A stretch of 64,000 bases of DNA from NCBI RefSeq assembly GCF_003369915.1, contig NC_046676.1:22816001-22880000 (forward strand). The letters run 5' to 3'. A program made the position numbers and the translations under genes. The DNA comes from Drosophila miranda (lineage: Eukaryota; Arthropoda; Insecta; Diptera; Drosophilidae). The notes under the pieces are model-generated. The model was not told the DNA's origin. It saw only the letters and a program-made list of their open reading frames with translations, and did not search any database. This document shows, piece by piece, positions 10,801 through 22,780 of this stretch (its first letter is position 1; the number at the start of each line of letters is the position of its first letter).

Positions 10801-13020
10801 GCCCACATAATTTTATCCAATTAATGAATCTATTTTCTACTCGACAGGCTTATTTTAAATACTTGACTTTGGTTTTTTTTTTGCCCAATGTTGGTTCCTC
10901 AACAACAATACCGTCTCGTATGATGAAAAACTGGCCTTAGCCCACTAAAGCCCCCCCTATTTAAATAGTTCAACTACTTGAGGTAAATGGCGTAAAATAT
11001 TAACGATTGTAAATTCTTTTTGTAGATTCATGCTATCTGTCATCTGAACTTAAAAAAAAACAACTATATTTTTCACCTGAACTGCGCTAACATCATTAAA
11101 TTTTCAATATTTTCGGTGGAAAATTGAGATACCCCCTTGGCCTTTAATAGGTTAATAGTTCTCCGTCAAGGATTGGACACCATATTGCTCAATTTAGAGA
11201 TTCCGTCGAATATTATTAGCTATATAGAATATTTAGCCATGCCCACATAGTTTTATACGATTGGTAAATCATTTTTCTACTTAACTGGTGTATTCTTAAT
11301 ACTTGCTTTTATTGAATTTTTCGTTAAAAGAGGTTTTAGCGAAATAAGTCCAACAAAAAACAAGTAGCGAAATAGGTCAATCAAGACAAACGGAAAAGGA
11401 AATTCGTTCATATTGCTCAATTTTGATATTCCATTGAATAATGCTGACTAGCTAAATCTCTCAGCAATGCCCACATAGTTTTATCCCATTGATGAATGAA
11501 TTCTCTACAAGATTGGATAGTTTTTTATCCTTGCTTTTATTGTGTTTATTGTAAAAAAAGGTTTAAACGAAAAAGTTCAACAAAAAAAAGAGTCGCTATA
11601 TTGCCTGTATGCCGTAGTAGAGGCCTTTGTATACCCTATTTTGTTAATTTTATATGAAAGTATAAATATTGATATGAAGATAAAACGTAACTAATAAAGA
11701 CCTTTTCTCAAATTGACATTTCTTAGACATATTCATGTATATGATGAGTGTTTTGTATATATATCTCGATCCTGATACCTATTCTTGGACCCTACAAGAA
11801 GACAATAGCTTTAAAATAACGTTGAAATATTGAAAATAATATTAAATTATATTAAAATATATTGAAAATAAATTGTTTTTGCCTGGGATGACAAACACAT
11901 TCACAATTCTATAACATCCATTTCCCCCAGGGTATGGGTGCATGGAATGGGACTCATTGTTCTGAACCGGTTATGACGACTGATTCTTGGTTAATCTTTC
12001 TTCCGTCGAATATTCCCAGCTATATAGATCTCTTATTTTTGCCCAGATAATTTTATATGATTGCTGAAACAATTTTGATCAAGATTAACTATTTTTAAGT
12101 ACTGGCATGTTTTTTGTTTTGACAAAAACACGATTTCAACAAAAATGTTCAATAGTCGCAGGTTGTGACGTCAATGTTGCTGGTATTTGCAGACTCATTT
12201 GTTGTCAACCAGGGTATGGGCGTTTGTATACCCTATTTCGTGAATATTATATAAAGATAATGTTTTCCAAGCTGCTTTCAAATGTAATTAATAAAGACCT
12301 TGTCGTAGATTGCTTTTTTAAGGACTCTTCATGCATTCGATTAGGTTCTTGTATAGAAATCCTGATCCCCGTAGCGATTCTTTGTCTCTATAAGAAGACC
12401 ACTAATTGCAAAATATCGTTTAAAATAGATACTGACTAGATTATGCATTAATTAGAGCATGGGATGAAACACATTTCCGCAATTCTATATCATCCATTTC
12501 CCCAGGGTATGTGTGCATGGAACTAGCAACATGTTTGTGTATGGAATGGGACTCATTTGCTGTGAACCGGTTATTGCAAAATCGAATATTTCAAGCTATA
12601 TAGATGCCCACTTAGCTTTATCCCATAGATAAATGCATTTTCTACAAGATTGTTTCTTTTAATTACCTTTATGTATTTTATTTTGACCAAAAAACGGTTT
12701 TCAAGTAAATGTTGCTGCAACTTTTGTGTATGGAATTAGCAACATGTTTGTGTATGGAATGAGACTCATTGTGTCTAAGGCGAACTGGGGCGAACTGCGG
12801 CGAACTGCGGCGAATTCAAATTCGATTCAAAAAAACGACCAATTTCTCATATTTATTGTTCCGTTGAATAATACTATCTATATGGAACATTTAGCCATGC
12901 CCACTCAATTTTTTACGATTGATGAATCAATTCTATACATGATTGGCCTATTCGAAATTTTGCTTTTATTGGATTGTTTATAAAATAAGGCTTAAGCAAA
13001 ACCGGTCAACAAAAATTACC
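10801..13020. repeat. Block of degenerate tandem repeats (about 570-590 bp full unit)
   Basis: Three kinds of module recur. Module A (GCCCACATAGTTTTAT, then ATTGATGAAT and TTCTAC) starts near 10801, 11241, 11469, 12041, 12605 and 12899, usually preceded by GAATATT...AGCTATATAG. Module B (TTTGTATACCCTATTT, then a TAATAAAGACCTT) is near 11627 and 12215. Module C (CATCCATTTCCCCAGGGTATG, then TGGAATGGGACTCATT and GAACCGGTTAT) is near 11917 and 12489. Modules A-B-C in two successive copies give a unit of about 570-590 bp; the outer copies are partial. No long open frame or clear terminal inverted repeats are seen. It may be a decayed DINE-1/Helitron-like or satellite-type element; the family is not identified. 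Confidence 0.7.
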
Positions 13021-13499
13021 ACTAAATGAATTTCCTTACATGGTAACTACACACTAGCTACAATTTTGCTAAATAGTAACTACATTTTCATGTAATTACC
13101 AAAGGCGCCACCTGAAGGGGAAATGTGTACGTTATCCGTTATCCACTTTTCGACTTTCGGCTGGATAACAGCCGATAGACAATCGTGTGCACCTAACAGC
13201 ACGTCAAGTGCTTTCATACAGCCATGGAATCGCGCTTAACAGAACGCGGGCGAGCACACGAGCACATCTCAAGTCGGCGGAGTGTTGCCATATTTCGGCG
13301 TAAACATTGTAAAAATATACGAATAAAATACACACTTGAGAGAAAAAAAAAATTAGGGCCATAGGAAGGTTGCAGTCACATTTGCCGAAACCGAATCGAA
13401 TTGACTGCGAAACGTGCCGCGCACTGTGATAACCACCCACTATTTGGCATTAAACGAGGCGACTAATTGAGAACGGGCTCCGTGGGGGAAGCAGGACAA
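13021..13499 (+). promoter_or_regulatory. Promoter and 5' UTR region of STAR gene 3
   Basis: Between the repeat block and the ATG at 13500 the sequence becomes GC-richer. It holds TTATCCGTTATCC (near 13134), a ggttGCAGTCACATTT element (near 13367) resembling a weak motif 1, and a GTGTTGCCATATTTCGG stretch. The start of transcription cannot be fixed by eye. Confidence 0.35.
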
Positions 13500-14857
13500 A
13501 TGGCGGAAAACGGAATGCGTGTGGGCCCAGGGTCATCTGTAGTGGCGGCAGCGGCAGGCGTTGTGGTTGCGACGGGCACAGGTGCTGCCAGCAATGGCGA
13601 GCACGAGAACGAACATAATGCGAATGGGGATATCGAAAAGGCTCAGCCGGCGCCGGCCATCCAGAAATACATGCAGGAACTGATGACAGAGCGGGCGCGC
13701 ATGGAGAACCATTTTCCATTGGCTGTCAAGCTAATCGACGAAGGTATTGATTCGATGCGTGTGTCGCTTGCCCTTTGCTTGCCAAGTGCTCAATATTCCC
13801 TTTTTCTGGCCATCTTTCAGCCTTGGAGCGGGTGCAGCTAAATGGGCGCATACCCACGAGAGACCAGTACGCGGATGTCTACCAGCAGCGGACCATCAAA
13901 CTGTCGCAGAAGGTGCACGTGCCCATTAAGGATAAGAAGTTCAACTACGTCGGCAAGCTGCTCGGCCCCAAGGGCAACTCCTTGCGCCGTCTGCAAGAGG
14001 AGACGCAGTGTAAAATCGTCATACTCGGTCGCTTCTCGATGAAGGACCGTGCACGCGAAGAAGAGCTGCGAAACTCAGCAGACGCCAAATACGCCCACCT
14101 GAATCTTCCGCTCCACGTCGAAGTATCCACCATTGCACCACCCGCCGAGGCGTACGCCCGCGTGGCCTACGCCCTGGCCGAGATTAGGCGCTACTTAACA
14201 CCGGATAAGCACGACGACATTCGCCAGGAGCAGTACAGGGAACTCATGGAGGATCCCGAGGCGGCTAAGAAACTAACACTGCGCCAGCTCCAGCTGCAGT
14301 CGAATGTGGCTGCCAGCAGCGGACCGCCTATCTCTGGTGGCAACAATGGCAACGGCAACAATCGCTCTGGCGGCAACTACAGGTGCGTACTGCTACCCAG
14401 TAGTGGGTGTCCCATTATTAAGTTTCGCTGATTTGGATCCCTTTGCTTGCAGACACAAGTTTCCGCAGCAATCGCATTATCACCACAACGAAGAGACTGT
14501 CTACTATCGCTCACACACGAACGCCTACCACCAGCCAAAGCCATACGTGCCCCGTGAGTCTCGAGGCTCGAAAACTTTTGGGTTTTGTTACTTACTTCTA
14601 TCCTTATTTCAGCCAATCAACGGGGAAATACCATGCACACGACTATGCAACCACAGACGATTGTGCGAGCCTCGCCGCCCGGAATGGTGGTCAGTGCGGC
14701 CAGTTTCAATGGTCGGAATGCAGGCCTGGGCAACGCCGGCGGTGGCGGTATAATGGCAAATAGCATTGTGGCCACCACAGGCGGCGGCATTGGTGGCACA
14801 GTGCAGCAGACCATGCGCTACCGTCCCGCTGCTCCCTATCAGTTTGTCAAAAAATAA
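13500..14857 (+). CDS. STAR/maxi-KH RNA-binding protein 3 (quaking-related, qkr58E-1-like)
   Basis: Four exons: 13500-13743, 13821-14382, 14453-14553 and 14613-14857. Phases agree and the total is 1152 nt, giving 383 aa. The ATG at 13500 (ACAAATGG context) opens an Ala/Gly/Val-rich leader. Qua1 follows (about 52-81, YMQELMTERARMENHFPLAV...LIDE), then the maxi-KH from about residue 82, with [12 protein letters not shown] (loop GPKG at 130-133) and the Qua2 end LTPDKHDDIRQEQYRELMED. The C-terminal part is Gly/Asn/His/Gln-rich and ends QFVKK. The KH core has no intron before it, as in STAR gene 2. It would act as a nuclear RNA-binding splicing regulator (family knowledge). Its position next to mRpS29 and its length fit qkr58E-1, but that is not proven. 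Confidence 0.92.
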
Positions 14858-16646
14858 TATACATACAGTGCACATCCATTGTTGAACCATTTAGCGGCCA
14901 CCCCATCAACGTCAACGTCATCGTCATCGCCATCGTACCATCCACACGGATCCACACCCATCCACGCGAACGCACGCTGCTCCAAAGGTAGAAGTACTCA
15001 TTAAACACACAAAAATCATTGAACAGTTTATCACGCATTGATTTTACCAATATTTCGAGAAAGTGGAAACCAAAAACGAAACGAATCGAATCGGTAAATA
15101 TATGATTAAGAAAACTAGCCTAAGTAGACGAATGCTCTAAGAAACAGATGACGAAGAGGATCGATCACCCTCCCCACAAACACACACACACCCCACCTGT
15201 ACACCCACACAAACGACACTGGCACTCCTCCAAATTTGATTCAAAATCGGGGGAGTCCGCGCTGGAAACATTTTAATCTGTGCGCTTGTGTCTGTGTGTG
15301 TGCGTTGGACTCTGCGAGCATTTGGAAGAACCCGAACCGAACCCCTCAATGTGGATCGAGTTGAAACGAATTGGATTGAATTGTTTTTGTATTCAGGAAG
15401 GACCCCAGTTGGCCCAAATGTCCTTGTTTTTGTTTTTCTCTTGATTCTTTATTATTATTATTATTATTTTATTATTGACGAATTAGTTTTTCATTTAGGT
15501 ATATATCCTTTCATATTTAAGTATTTTCGTCTGCATATACGTATACCCCCAAACCCCGATGCTGCTTGACCTTTATGCTTTATTTATCCAACTCCCCTGC
15601 ATTTTCAACTACCTTTTTTTGTTTAATGAATTTTTATTACGTTTACGATTAGAGGAGGCTTATTATTATTATTATTATTATTCGTTACGTTGCCAGGACA
15701 AATGTAAACCTATTTCAGCTGTGTATGAATACACTATATATATCCATATATATGATATGATTTATTACACATAGTACATATGTAATACACAACCACACAC
15801 GTACACATACACCGCAGACATGCATATACATATATATTCAAAGCATCAGCATAACTACATAAAAACCAAAAGAAGGAACTAGTAACGGAGCAAAGAAGAA
15901 TAAATTTACATAGATCGAGGCGAGGAATGCATGCCTACGACTCGACTACGATAATATTAACGTACACATAGAGCATGGGCCACAACCGACTCCGACATAC
16001 ATAAATACATAATTGTTATTGTTGTTGAAAGCAGCAACTAAAATTGTAATAGAAATTATGCAAATATACATACGAAATATGACGACAAATGTTAAATTGC
16101 AGCTTAGTTCTTCTTATTATTTTGTTACCCAACCCATCCCATCCCCCATCCACGTATAGAGATGTGGAAAAGAAATATACGATGTAGAAGATATTTAATC
16201 GCTTTATTGTAGAGGTGCCCCACTGGAGTTAGAGTTTGATTTAGTTGAAGATGCGCTTCTGAAGCCGCACACATACTCTCACACACACATACACACACAA
16301 AGTGAAACAACCATCATTGATTTGTATTGATTTTTGAAACCATTATTGAAACCAATATGCATATATACAATACAAATACATATATTCGAATATTTACTAT
16401 ATATTTTACAGTGCATTACAGCGCTGATTATCGTTAAATAAATTCCCCCATTTGAATTCGCCATGTTGACTAAATGTGCACCAAAAACAAACAAAAAAAA
16501 ACATTGATTAAATCCATAATTTATAAAAAAAAAAAAATAAAAAAAATTGGACAAACATTTTTGATTTTAATTTCTTTAACAACTCATTTTATTTATGATT
16601 ATTAGCTAACAAATACGGGATACGACTATCAGTAGTCCGCTCCTCC
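14858..16646. other. Long 3' UTR of STAR gene 3 and convergent 3' end of mRpS29
   Basis: After the stop of STAR gene 3 a non-coding stretch contains CA-rich segments (about 15175-15215, 16268-16300), ATT trinucleotide runs (15448-15477 and 15658-15682) and many ATAC motifs. AATAAA at 15899-15904 is a good poly(A) signal for the plus-strand gene, implying a 3' UTR of about 1 kb. The mRpS29 3' UTR comes from the right; its end is not clear. No gene is seen. Confidence 0.5.
15448..15682. repeat. Two ATT/TTA trinucleotide microsatellites
   Basis: TTATTATTA runs of about 30 and 25 bp lie at 15448-15477 and 15658-15682 in the 3' UTR of STAR gene 3. They are simple repeats. Confidence 0.85.
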
Positions 16647-17831
16647 CTACAATGCCTTTACGAGCTGCATGAGCGTGTAAGGATTCTTATTGCTCATGAA
16701 CTTCAGCTGCTCCTCGAAGCCCTGCGGCGTCTTGTTGATCCAGTGGCGGTCCAAGTAGTAGTTTATGTAGCTGTGGAACTCCTTGTCCGTGTAGTTTTCT
16801 ACATGAATAGGCACAAAGGGGTCGATGTGCTCAAAGCCCTCTGTACCCAGCAGATAGCGTGGCATATACGAGTCCATGTAGCCCTCGGTCATGGCGATCT
16901 TATCGACTGACAGAATGCAAACTCCATTGGTCCAGTCGTAGTTGGTGATGTCTAGGAAGGGCTGTGTCAGCGTAATGCGATCTGGGGTCACCCGCTGCTT
17001 GTTGTCCGAGAAGATACGAGTCTCGGGGTGGAAAAAGGCGTTGAAGCCATCGATGGCCACCATTATTTTGCACTGTCCCGCCGTCGAAAGCTGTTTCAGC
17101 TCTGAAATCAAAGCGACTGTTGTATCGGTGGCATACTTTATGCGCGCTATGCCATGCTCTACTAGCTCTATAAGGGACGAGCCTGCCGGTGTACTCTCAC
17201 GCTTGCTCCACACATACTCCTTGTTCGTCTTCAGCTGCAGTTGCTGGAGCAGCTTGGCATTCTGCGTTTTGAAATGCACCAGCCAAGCGGCCGCATCGAA
17301 GGGCAGATCAAGCATACCCTCCTGTGAGGCGTTGGATGCCTCCTTGGGCCGTTTCATCCAATTGGGCGCCCAGGGTACATGCACCAGCAGAAAATCATTT
17401 ATAGCTCCGTAGTGAAGAACATGGGCCATGGTCAATGTCTTGCCCACACCATTGTCTCCATAGAGCACATAGCGCACCACGGGCTTCGTCAGATCTGCGT
17501 TCTTAATGTAGTGGAGCAGCTCCAGCGCCGGCGACCGCACCATGAGGCAGGGTTCGGTGAAAGTCTTTATCTGCTGTTCGTACTGTTTGGGCAGGCCACC
17601 GCCGGTGAAGATTTGCTTTTTCTGCTCCACTGGTATGGTGTAGAATTTGGCCACATGCAGGGCCGAGTGCTCGCCGGGATTGGCAACGGCCGTGCGGAAC
17701 TCGTTCACGCTAGCTGCCGCTGCTTCCTCAATGGGAGAGGCTTCCGCATTCGTGGACAGTTTCACAACATTGCGCTGAAGTTGTGTGGAGACACGAGACA
17801 GGTTTCCCAACTGTTTTCGAAACATTTTCAT
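16647..17831 (-). CDS. mRpS29: Mitochondrial small ribosomal subunit protein mS29 (DAP3)
   Basis: An intronless 394-aa frame on the minus strand starts at ATG 17831. The N-terminus is basic and Ser/Thr/Gln-rich with few acids (KQLGNLSRVSTQLQRNVVK), a mitochondrial targeting peptide. A P-loop GDNGVGKT at residues 125-132 is preceded by hydrophobic RYVLYG, as in DAP3/mS29, the only GTP-binding protein of the mitochondrial small ribosomal subunit. Family knowledge places it at the head of the 28S subunit with a link to apoptosis. The length agrees with animal mS29 (about 390-400). It shares a 354-bp divergent promoter with rad50, with a DRE 39 bp upstream of its ATG. I see no truncation or frameshift. 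Confidence 0.93.
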   Translation of the reverse strand: MKMFRKQLGNLSRVSTQLQRNVVKLSTNAEASPIEEAAAASVNEFRTAVANPGEHSALHVAKFYTIPVEQKKQIFTGGGLPKQYEQQIKTFTEPCLMVRSPALELLHYIKNADLTKPVVRYVLYGDNGVGKTLTMAHVLHYGAINDFLLVHVPWAPNWMKRPKEASNASQEGMLDLPFDAAAWLVHFKTQNAKLLQQLQLKTNKEYVWSKRESTPAGSSLIELVEHGIARIKYATDTTVALISELKQLSTAGQCKIMVAIDGFNAFFHPETRIFSDNKQRVTPDRITLTQPFLDITNYDWTNGVCILSVDKIAMTEGYMDSYMPRYLLGTEGFEHIDPFVPIHVENYTDKEFHSYINYYLDRHWINKTPQGFEEQLKFMSNKNPYTLMQLVKAL

Positions 17832-18185
17832 TGAGAATTTCCGTATTAAAATGTTAAATAATATAATAATATCGATACACCGTCGATGGCGATTACAGTT
17901 CAGGGATGGATGCTACTGAGTATTCAATTCAATGAATTTTAGTGTAATAATAATACACATATTGTATTTCTTACTAATTAAGAATCCTAGCTGGGTTGTT
18001 TCTTAGACAATTAGTTCAATTTCATGGTTAGTTTATAGTGCGATTAAATTAATCGATATCTGTATCGAAAAAACGCCTGTTGATTCTGATCACTCCATCC
18101 CTGGCAACCAGGCGGCAAAATTGCGTCTTGTGAAATTGGAAAATCATTTGAATCCGACTTTTGCATTTTGTGAGTGGAAGAAAAC
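17832..18185. promoter_or_regulatory. Bidirectional promoter between mRpS29 and rad50, with DRE sites
   Basis: This 354-bp intergenic stretch separates two head-to-head housekeeping genes. An exact TATCGATA is at 17870-17877, close to mRpS29. A 7-of-8 match (AATCGATA, 18051-18058) lies nearer rad50, followed by TGTATCGAAA. DREF control of a mitochondrial ribosome gene and a DNA repair gene is consistent with known DRE targets. Confidence 0.6.
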
Positions 18186-21100
18186 ATGTCGTCAATTGAT
18201 AAACTGTCCATTCAGGGTGTGCGTAGCTTTGGATCCAATGCAGAAGATCTTCAGGTAAGCAGTGGCTCACCTTCAGCTATATATAAACTTAATAAACTGG
18301 GTTTCCAGAGCCTCACATTTTCGTCGCCTGTTACCCTGATTCTGGGTGAGAATGGCTGTGGAAAGACCACAGTAATTGAGTGCATCAAGTATGCTCTGAC
18401 GGGAGAGTGCCCGCCTGGTAGTGACAGAGGGAAGAGCTTTGTCCACGACCCAAAGATCTTTGGGCTGAATGAATCTTTGGCGCAAATCAAGATGCAGGTT
18501 CGGGACAAACGCGGTGCCCGTGTGTCCATCTGTCGCACCATGAAAGTCTCCAGCAAGCGTGGCAAGGTCTCGTTTGAGACTATGGACTCCACTATCAACT
18601 TTCTAACTGATGCGGGGCATTCAAAACGTGAGAACCAGGACTCATTGAGCGGCCGCACAGTGGACATTGATTTGGCCATCTCTGACTTCATGGGCGTGTC
18701 GAAGGCTATCATAAACAACGTCCTATTCTGTCACCAAGAGGACTCCAGTTGGCCGCTGGACGAGGCTAAGAAATTAAAGGAGAAGTTCGATGCTATCTTT
18801 GGCATTACCGAGTACAACAAAGCCCTGGATAAGATCATTAAGATGCGAAAGGAAGCCATGGATGAGCTCAAGGTAATGGGTGAGTGTCTACAATTTTCGT
18901 TTTAAGCCAGCATAAAGATGTATTAATACAACAGAGGCCGGAATGAAGCATGTGGCGTATCTTAAGCAAGAGATGGAAGTAAAAACGCTGGGCCTGCAGA
19001 AGGCTCAGAAAAAATGTGATTCCATCAAAGCGCAGTGCAGTGAATGCGAGGAGGAGATGAAACCCATTGAGTCTAGGCTGCAGGAAATCCGAGACATTGA
19101 ATATGAAATTGGAAAACATCAGGCGCAGAAAGTGGAAATGGATACCAAGTACGTTCGTTCCAGATTATTCTTTCCCGAAATCTAACTATCCAACGATTCT
19201 TTTACAGGCATAAGAACTGCAAGGAGCAAATTTCAGCCGTTTCCAGGAAAATCAAGACCCACTTTGAGGGTTCTTTGGTTGATTTGGATCTAGAGATCGA
19301 CAACTTTCATCAGCGAATGTCCGAAATGAGACACAAACGCTCCGAAACGGAAGAACAATTGTCCAAGCTAAAAAAATCCCACGGAGAAACGCATCAGACA
19401 CAGACCGTGCAAGACAAGAAATGTTGCCTGGCCAAGCAGCGGCACCAGAGCGAGCAGGCGTGCAAGACACAGTTGGTAAAGCGGGTCAAGGATCTTTGCC
19501 ATGAGTTGCAAATTCCCATACCGGGTGATCTGATGGCAGAGCCCGAGAAACTGGTTGACTTACTGCAGGACATCGAAGGGGTCATCTTGAGCAAGCACTG
19601 TGAGATCACAGAAGTCTCCGGGCACAACGACAACGCGGATAAGGCCAGGCAAGTGAAGATCGACGAACTGCGCATTGATTTAACCAAGTCGGAACAAGGC
19701 GTAACGGCGCAGGAAAAGCAAAAGGAGGCCAGCCAACGGGAGAGTGAGACACTGAAGGTAAAGGTTCAGCAAATTGAAACCTCCATGCAGGAACTGAAGC
19801 TGCTGGAGAAGCAGATAGCCGACGCCGATGCCATCTATGAGCGCACATCGAAAAACTTCAATCAGGAGAATTTCCGGGAAATCATAGCCGGCAAAAAGGT
19901 TAACATAGCCCAAAAACAGGCTCTCTTCAAGAAACTGGATGAGAAACTGACGTTCCTGGGGTCCATGGCCAAGCTGGTGGCCGAAATGAATCTCAAGGAA
20001 AAGGAGCTGGAGAAGAAGAACCAGGAGATCCATCGCGTGCGCAGTCGGCACTCGGATAATTTTGGAAAGTTCTTCAAGGAGCCCATCGCCAGCAATTATC
20101 GCCGCTCCCTGCAAGGTGTCTACGACAAGGTGCGTCGCGAGATTCAAGATCTAAACGAGCAAGCCAATGCCCAGAAGCTGAAGGAACAATCGTATGAGAT
20201 AAAGCGCAAGAATCTCATTGCTGAGACTGCTCGCATGGAAAAGGAGCTGAAGGAGGCCGAGGAGCTCATATTTCAAAAGTGCCGCTCCACACCATACGAT
20301 GAGCTTCTGGAGCGTAGCAAGTTGGCCTTTTCCAAGCTACAGCTTGAGCATGGTGCCCATAAATCTGCAGAGGCTCTGTACAAGAAGTGAGTCCAAACAG
20401 TTTTCGCTGAAAAGGGAACCAAAACTAAACCATATTTACTACTAGGTACATACAGAAGATCAATGAAGAGCCGTGCTGTCCCCTATGTCATCACAATATG
20501 TCGGGCGATGAGGTGAAGTCTGCTGGCATGTTATCTCTGACAATCATTCCCAATCCCTTTGATTTTAGGCCTGTGATCTAACCACCGAGCTATCCGATGA
20601 AATCCAAAAGTTGCCAGACAACATCAGTAGATCGGAAAAGGCTCTGAAAGCAGAGCAATTGAAGTACGAGAACTTGTTGCACATCAAACCCAGCATTCTT
20701 AAGGTGAAGGAGCTAAAAGAGATCTTGCCCAAGAAGAAGGAAGAGCTGACCGAAGTTGAGATGCTACTGGGAGAGACTGTCAGCGAATATGAGACGCTGA
20801 TTGCCCTGATTGGAGAGCCCACCCAAAACATGGACCTAGCCAATTCAATGCTGGGCGATATGACTCTGCTCGATGAAGCCCTCAAGGATTCTGTGCGTGT
20901 TAAGAAGGATCTGGATCAGCTTAAGGTAAGCGGATGATAAGCTATGATGGACCAGGACTCTTACTCTTCGGTTTTTAGAGTAAACTACCAGCTTCGTATG
21001 ATTCGAGTGTATCGATGGATGCTCTGCAAGCGGAGAAGAGTCAGGTCTCAAAGGACTTGGAGACAGAACGCAAGGAGTTGGACAGCACGCAGCATACTTT

Positions 21101-22636
21101 TGAGCAGCACGTTGACGCTCTCAATCGTTTGCGTGAAGTTAAAAATGGGTAATGTTTTCAAACAGTCAAAACAGTTCCCTATAAGTCGACTAATCCCGTT
21201 TAATGACATAGATTAAAAGATAAGCAACTAAAGCTGCAAGAGGGGCTGCAGAGCTTGCCACAGTTGAAGGAGAGGCTCAATGAACTGATTCAACTTCTCG
21301 TCACCATAACCACAGAAATAAGCGAGCTGAAGGCCAAGATTCAACCGCTCAAACAGAAGCTAAGGGCTGCTATAGACGAGAAGGAGCGTCTGAAAGAAGC
21401 CGAACGTAAAAAGTTGAGTCAGCTTAATTCTAAATATAATTCATACAAAAGTACAGATCAGGATATACAAAGGTAGGTCCTACAAAAATATTTTAGTCTC
21501 AGATAAAACTAAATCTAAAATCCATGCTCAGGTTGCACAAAGAAGCTCAGGACTATGCTAAATTGGATCTGAAGAATGAGATCAGCACACTCGAAGACTC
21601 CATAAGGGCCACTAAAGAACAGCTGAAACAATTGGCAAGTGAAGTATTTCAATGCCTCCGATAAAAACGCACCTAATATTTAGTTCTGGTTCCGCAGGAA
21701 GCCGAAATAAAATCGAAAACCGTGCAACTGGATAGCGTAAACACCGAGTGTCTTAATCAGCAGACCGTTGAGCGCGACCTGAAAGACAATCGCGAGCTCA
21801 AGCAGCTGCAGGATAACGAAACAGAGCTGAGAAAAACCTGTGAGAATCTGGCCAAAAAGTTGGGCAATTTGGACTTGCGCAACGTCAGCAGGGAGAAAAT
21901 GGATTTAACCAAGAGACGGGAAGCTGGCACAGTGCGCAAGGGAGAGCTGCTGGGCCAGCTGGGCGAGATTCGCAGTCAGGTGGAGAGACTGCAGCGGGAG
22001 ATCGATGAACCCCGATTCAGGGAGGCGGTTAAGAATTTCAGAAAAGGCAACTACGAGATGGTTGTCACACGTCACAGTATTGATGACTTGGCCCAGCTTC
22101 GATTTGCCTTGGAATGGGCCCTCATACAGTTCCATGCGGAGAAGATGGAGAAAATCAACCGACTAATCCGGGAATACTGGCGTATGATCTATCGCGGAAA
22201 CGACATCGACTACATACAAGTGAAGACCGACGAGGTCAACACAGATGCATCTGCTGATCGCCGCAAAACCTACAACTATCGCGTGGTCCAGTCCAAGAAC
22301 AACACGGAGATCGAGATGCGTGGGCGCTGCAGCGCCGGCCAACGGGTGCTGGCCTCTCTCATCATCCGGATGGCTCTAGCCGAGACGTTCAGCAGTAATT
22401 GTGGAGTCTTGGCTCTGGACGAGCCAACCACGAACCTGGATCGCATCAACATCACATCGCTGTGCGATGCCCTCAACTGCATTGTGGAGGAGCGTCAGAC
22501 GCAGTCCAACTTCATGCTAATCATCATCACCCACGATGAGAACTTTATCTCCTCGCTGGGCAAGATCACCAGCTATCATCGTGTGTTCCGGAACGATGAG
22601 TGCAAATCGGTTATACGCAAAGTGCAAATCGGTTGA
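18186..22636 (+). CDS. rad50: RAD50 DNA double-strand break repair ATPase (MRN complex)
   Basis: Ten exons: 18186-18254, 18309-18879, 18935-19148, 19208-20386, 20446-20512, 20569-20925, 20979-21148, 21212-21472, 21532-21643 (or -21634) and 21698-22636. All are in phase and give about 1312 aa, the length of human RAD50. The N-terminus MSSIDKLSIQGVRSFG leads to Walker A GENGCGKT (36-43). The Q-loop region NNVLFCHQEDSSWPL follows, then long coiled coils. The zinc hook CPLC (689-692) sits in exon 5, mid-coil. The C-terminal lobe has the ABC signature RCSAGQRVLASL (about 1210-1220), Walker B LALDEPTTNLD (1238-1248) and the H-loop ITHDENF. With Mre11 and Nbs it tethers and processes DNA ends and protects telomeres in the nucleus. 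Odd points: the first intron is only 54 nt and has no stop, and the exon 9 donor is ambiguous (GC or weak GT). Confidence 0.96.
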
Positions 22637-22780
22637 AAAGTAGCTCCTCAGCGATTCTTTTTAATAACTCAATAAATTATCTGAACTGAAGCCTGTTATC
22701 GTAATGTTTGCTTTTCTTGTCAAAACATCTATTGCAATAATTGATAATTGTTTGCGAAGTGTTTTGTTCAGTTTCCGGGC

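Noticed and set aside
10801-13020. CRISPR-like array
   Set aside because: The repeats are long, degenerate and unevenly spaced, and the host is a fly.
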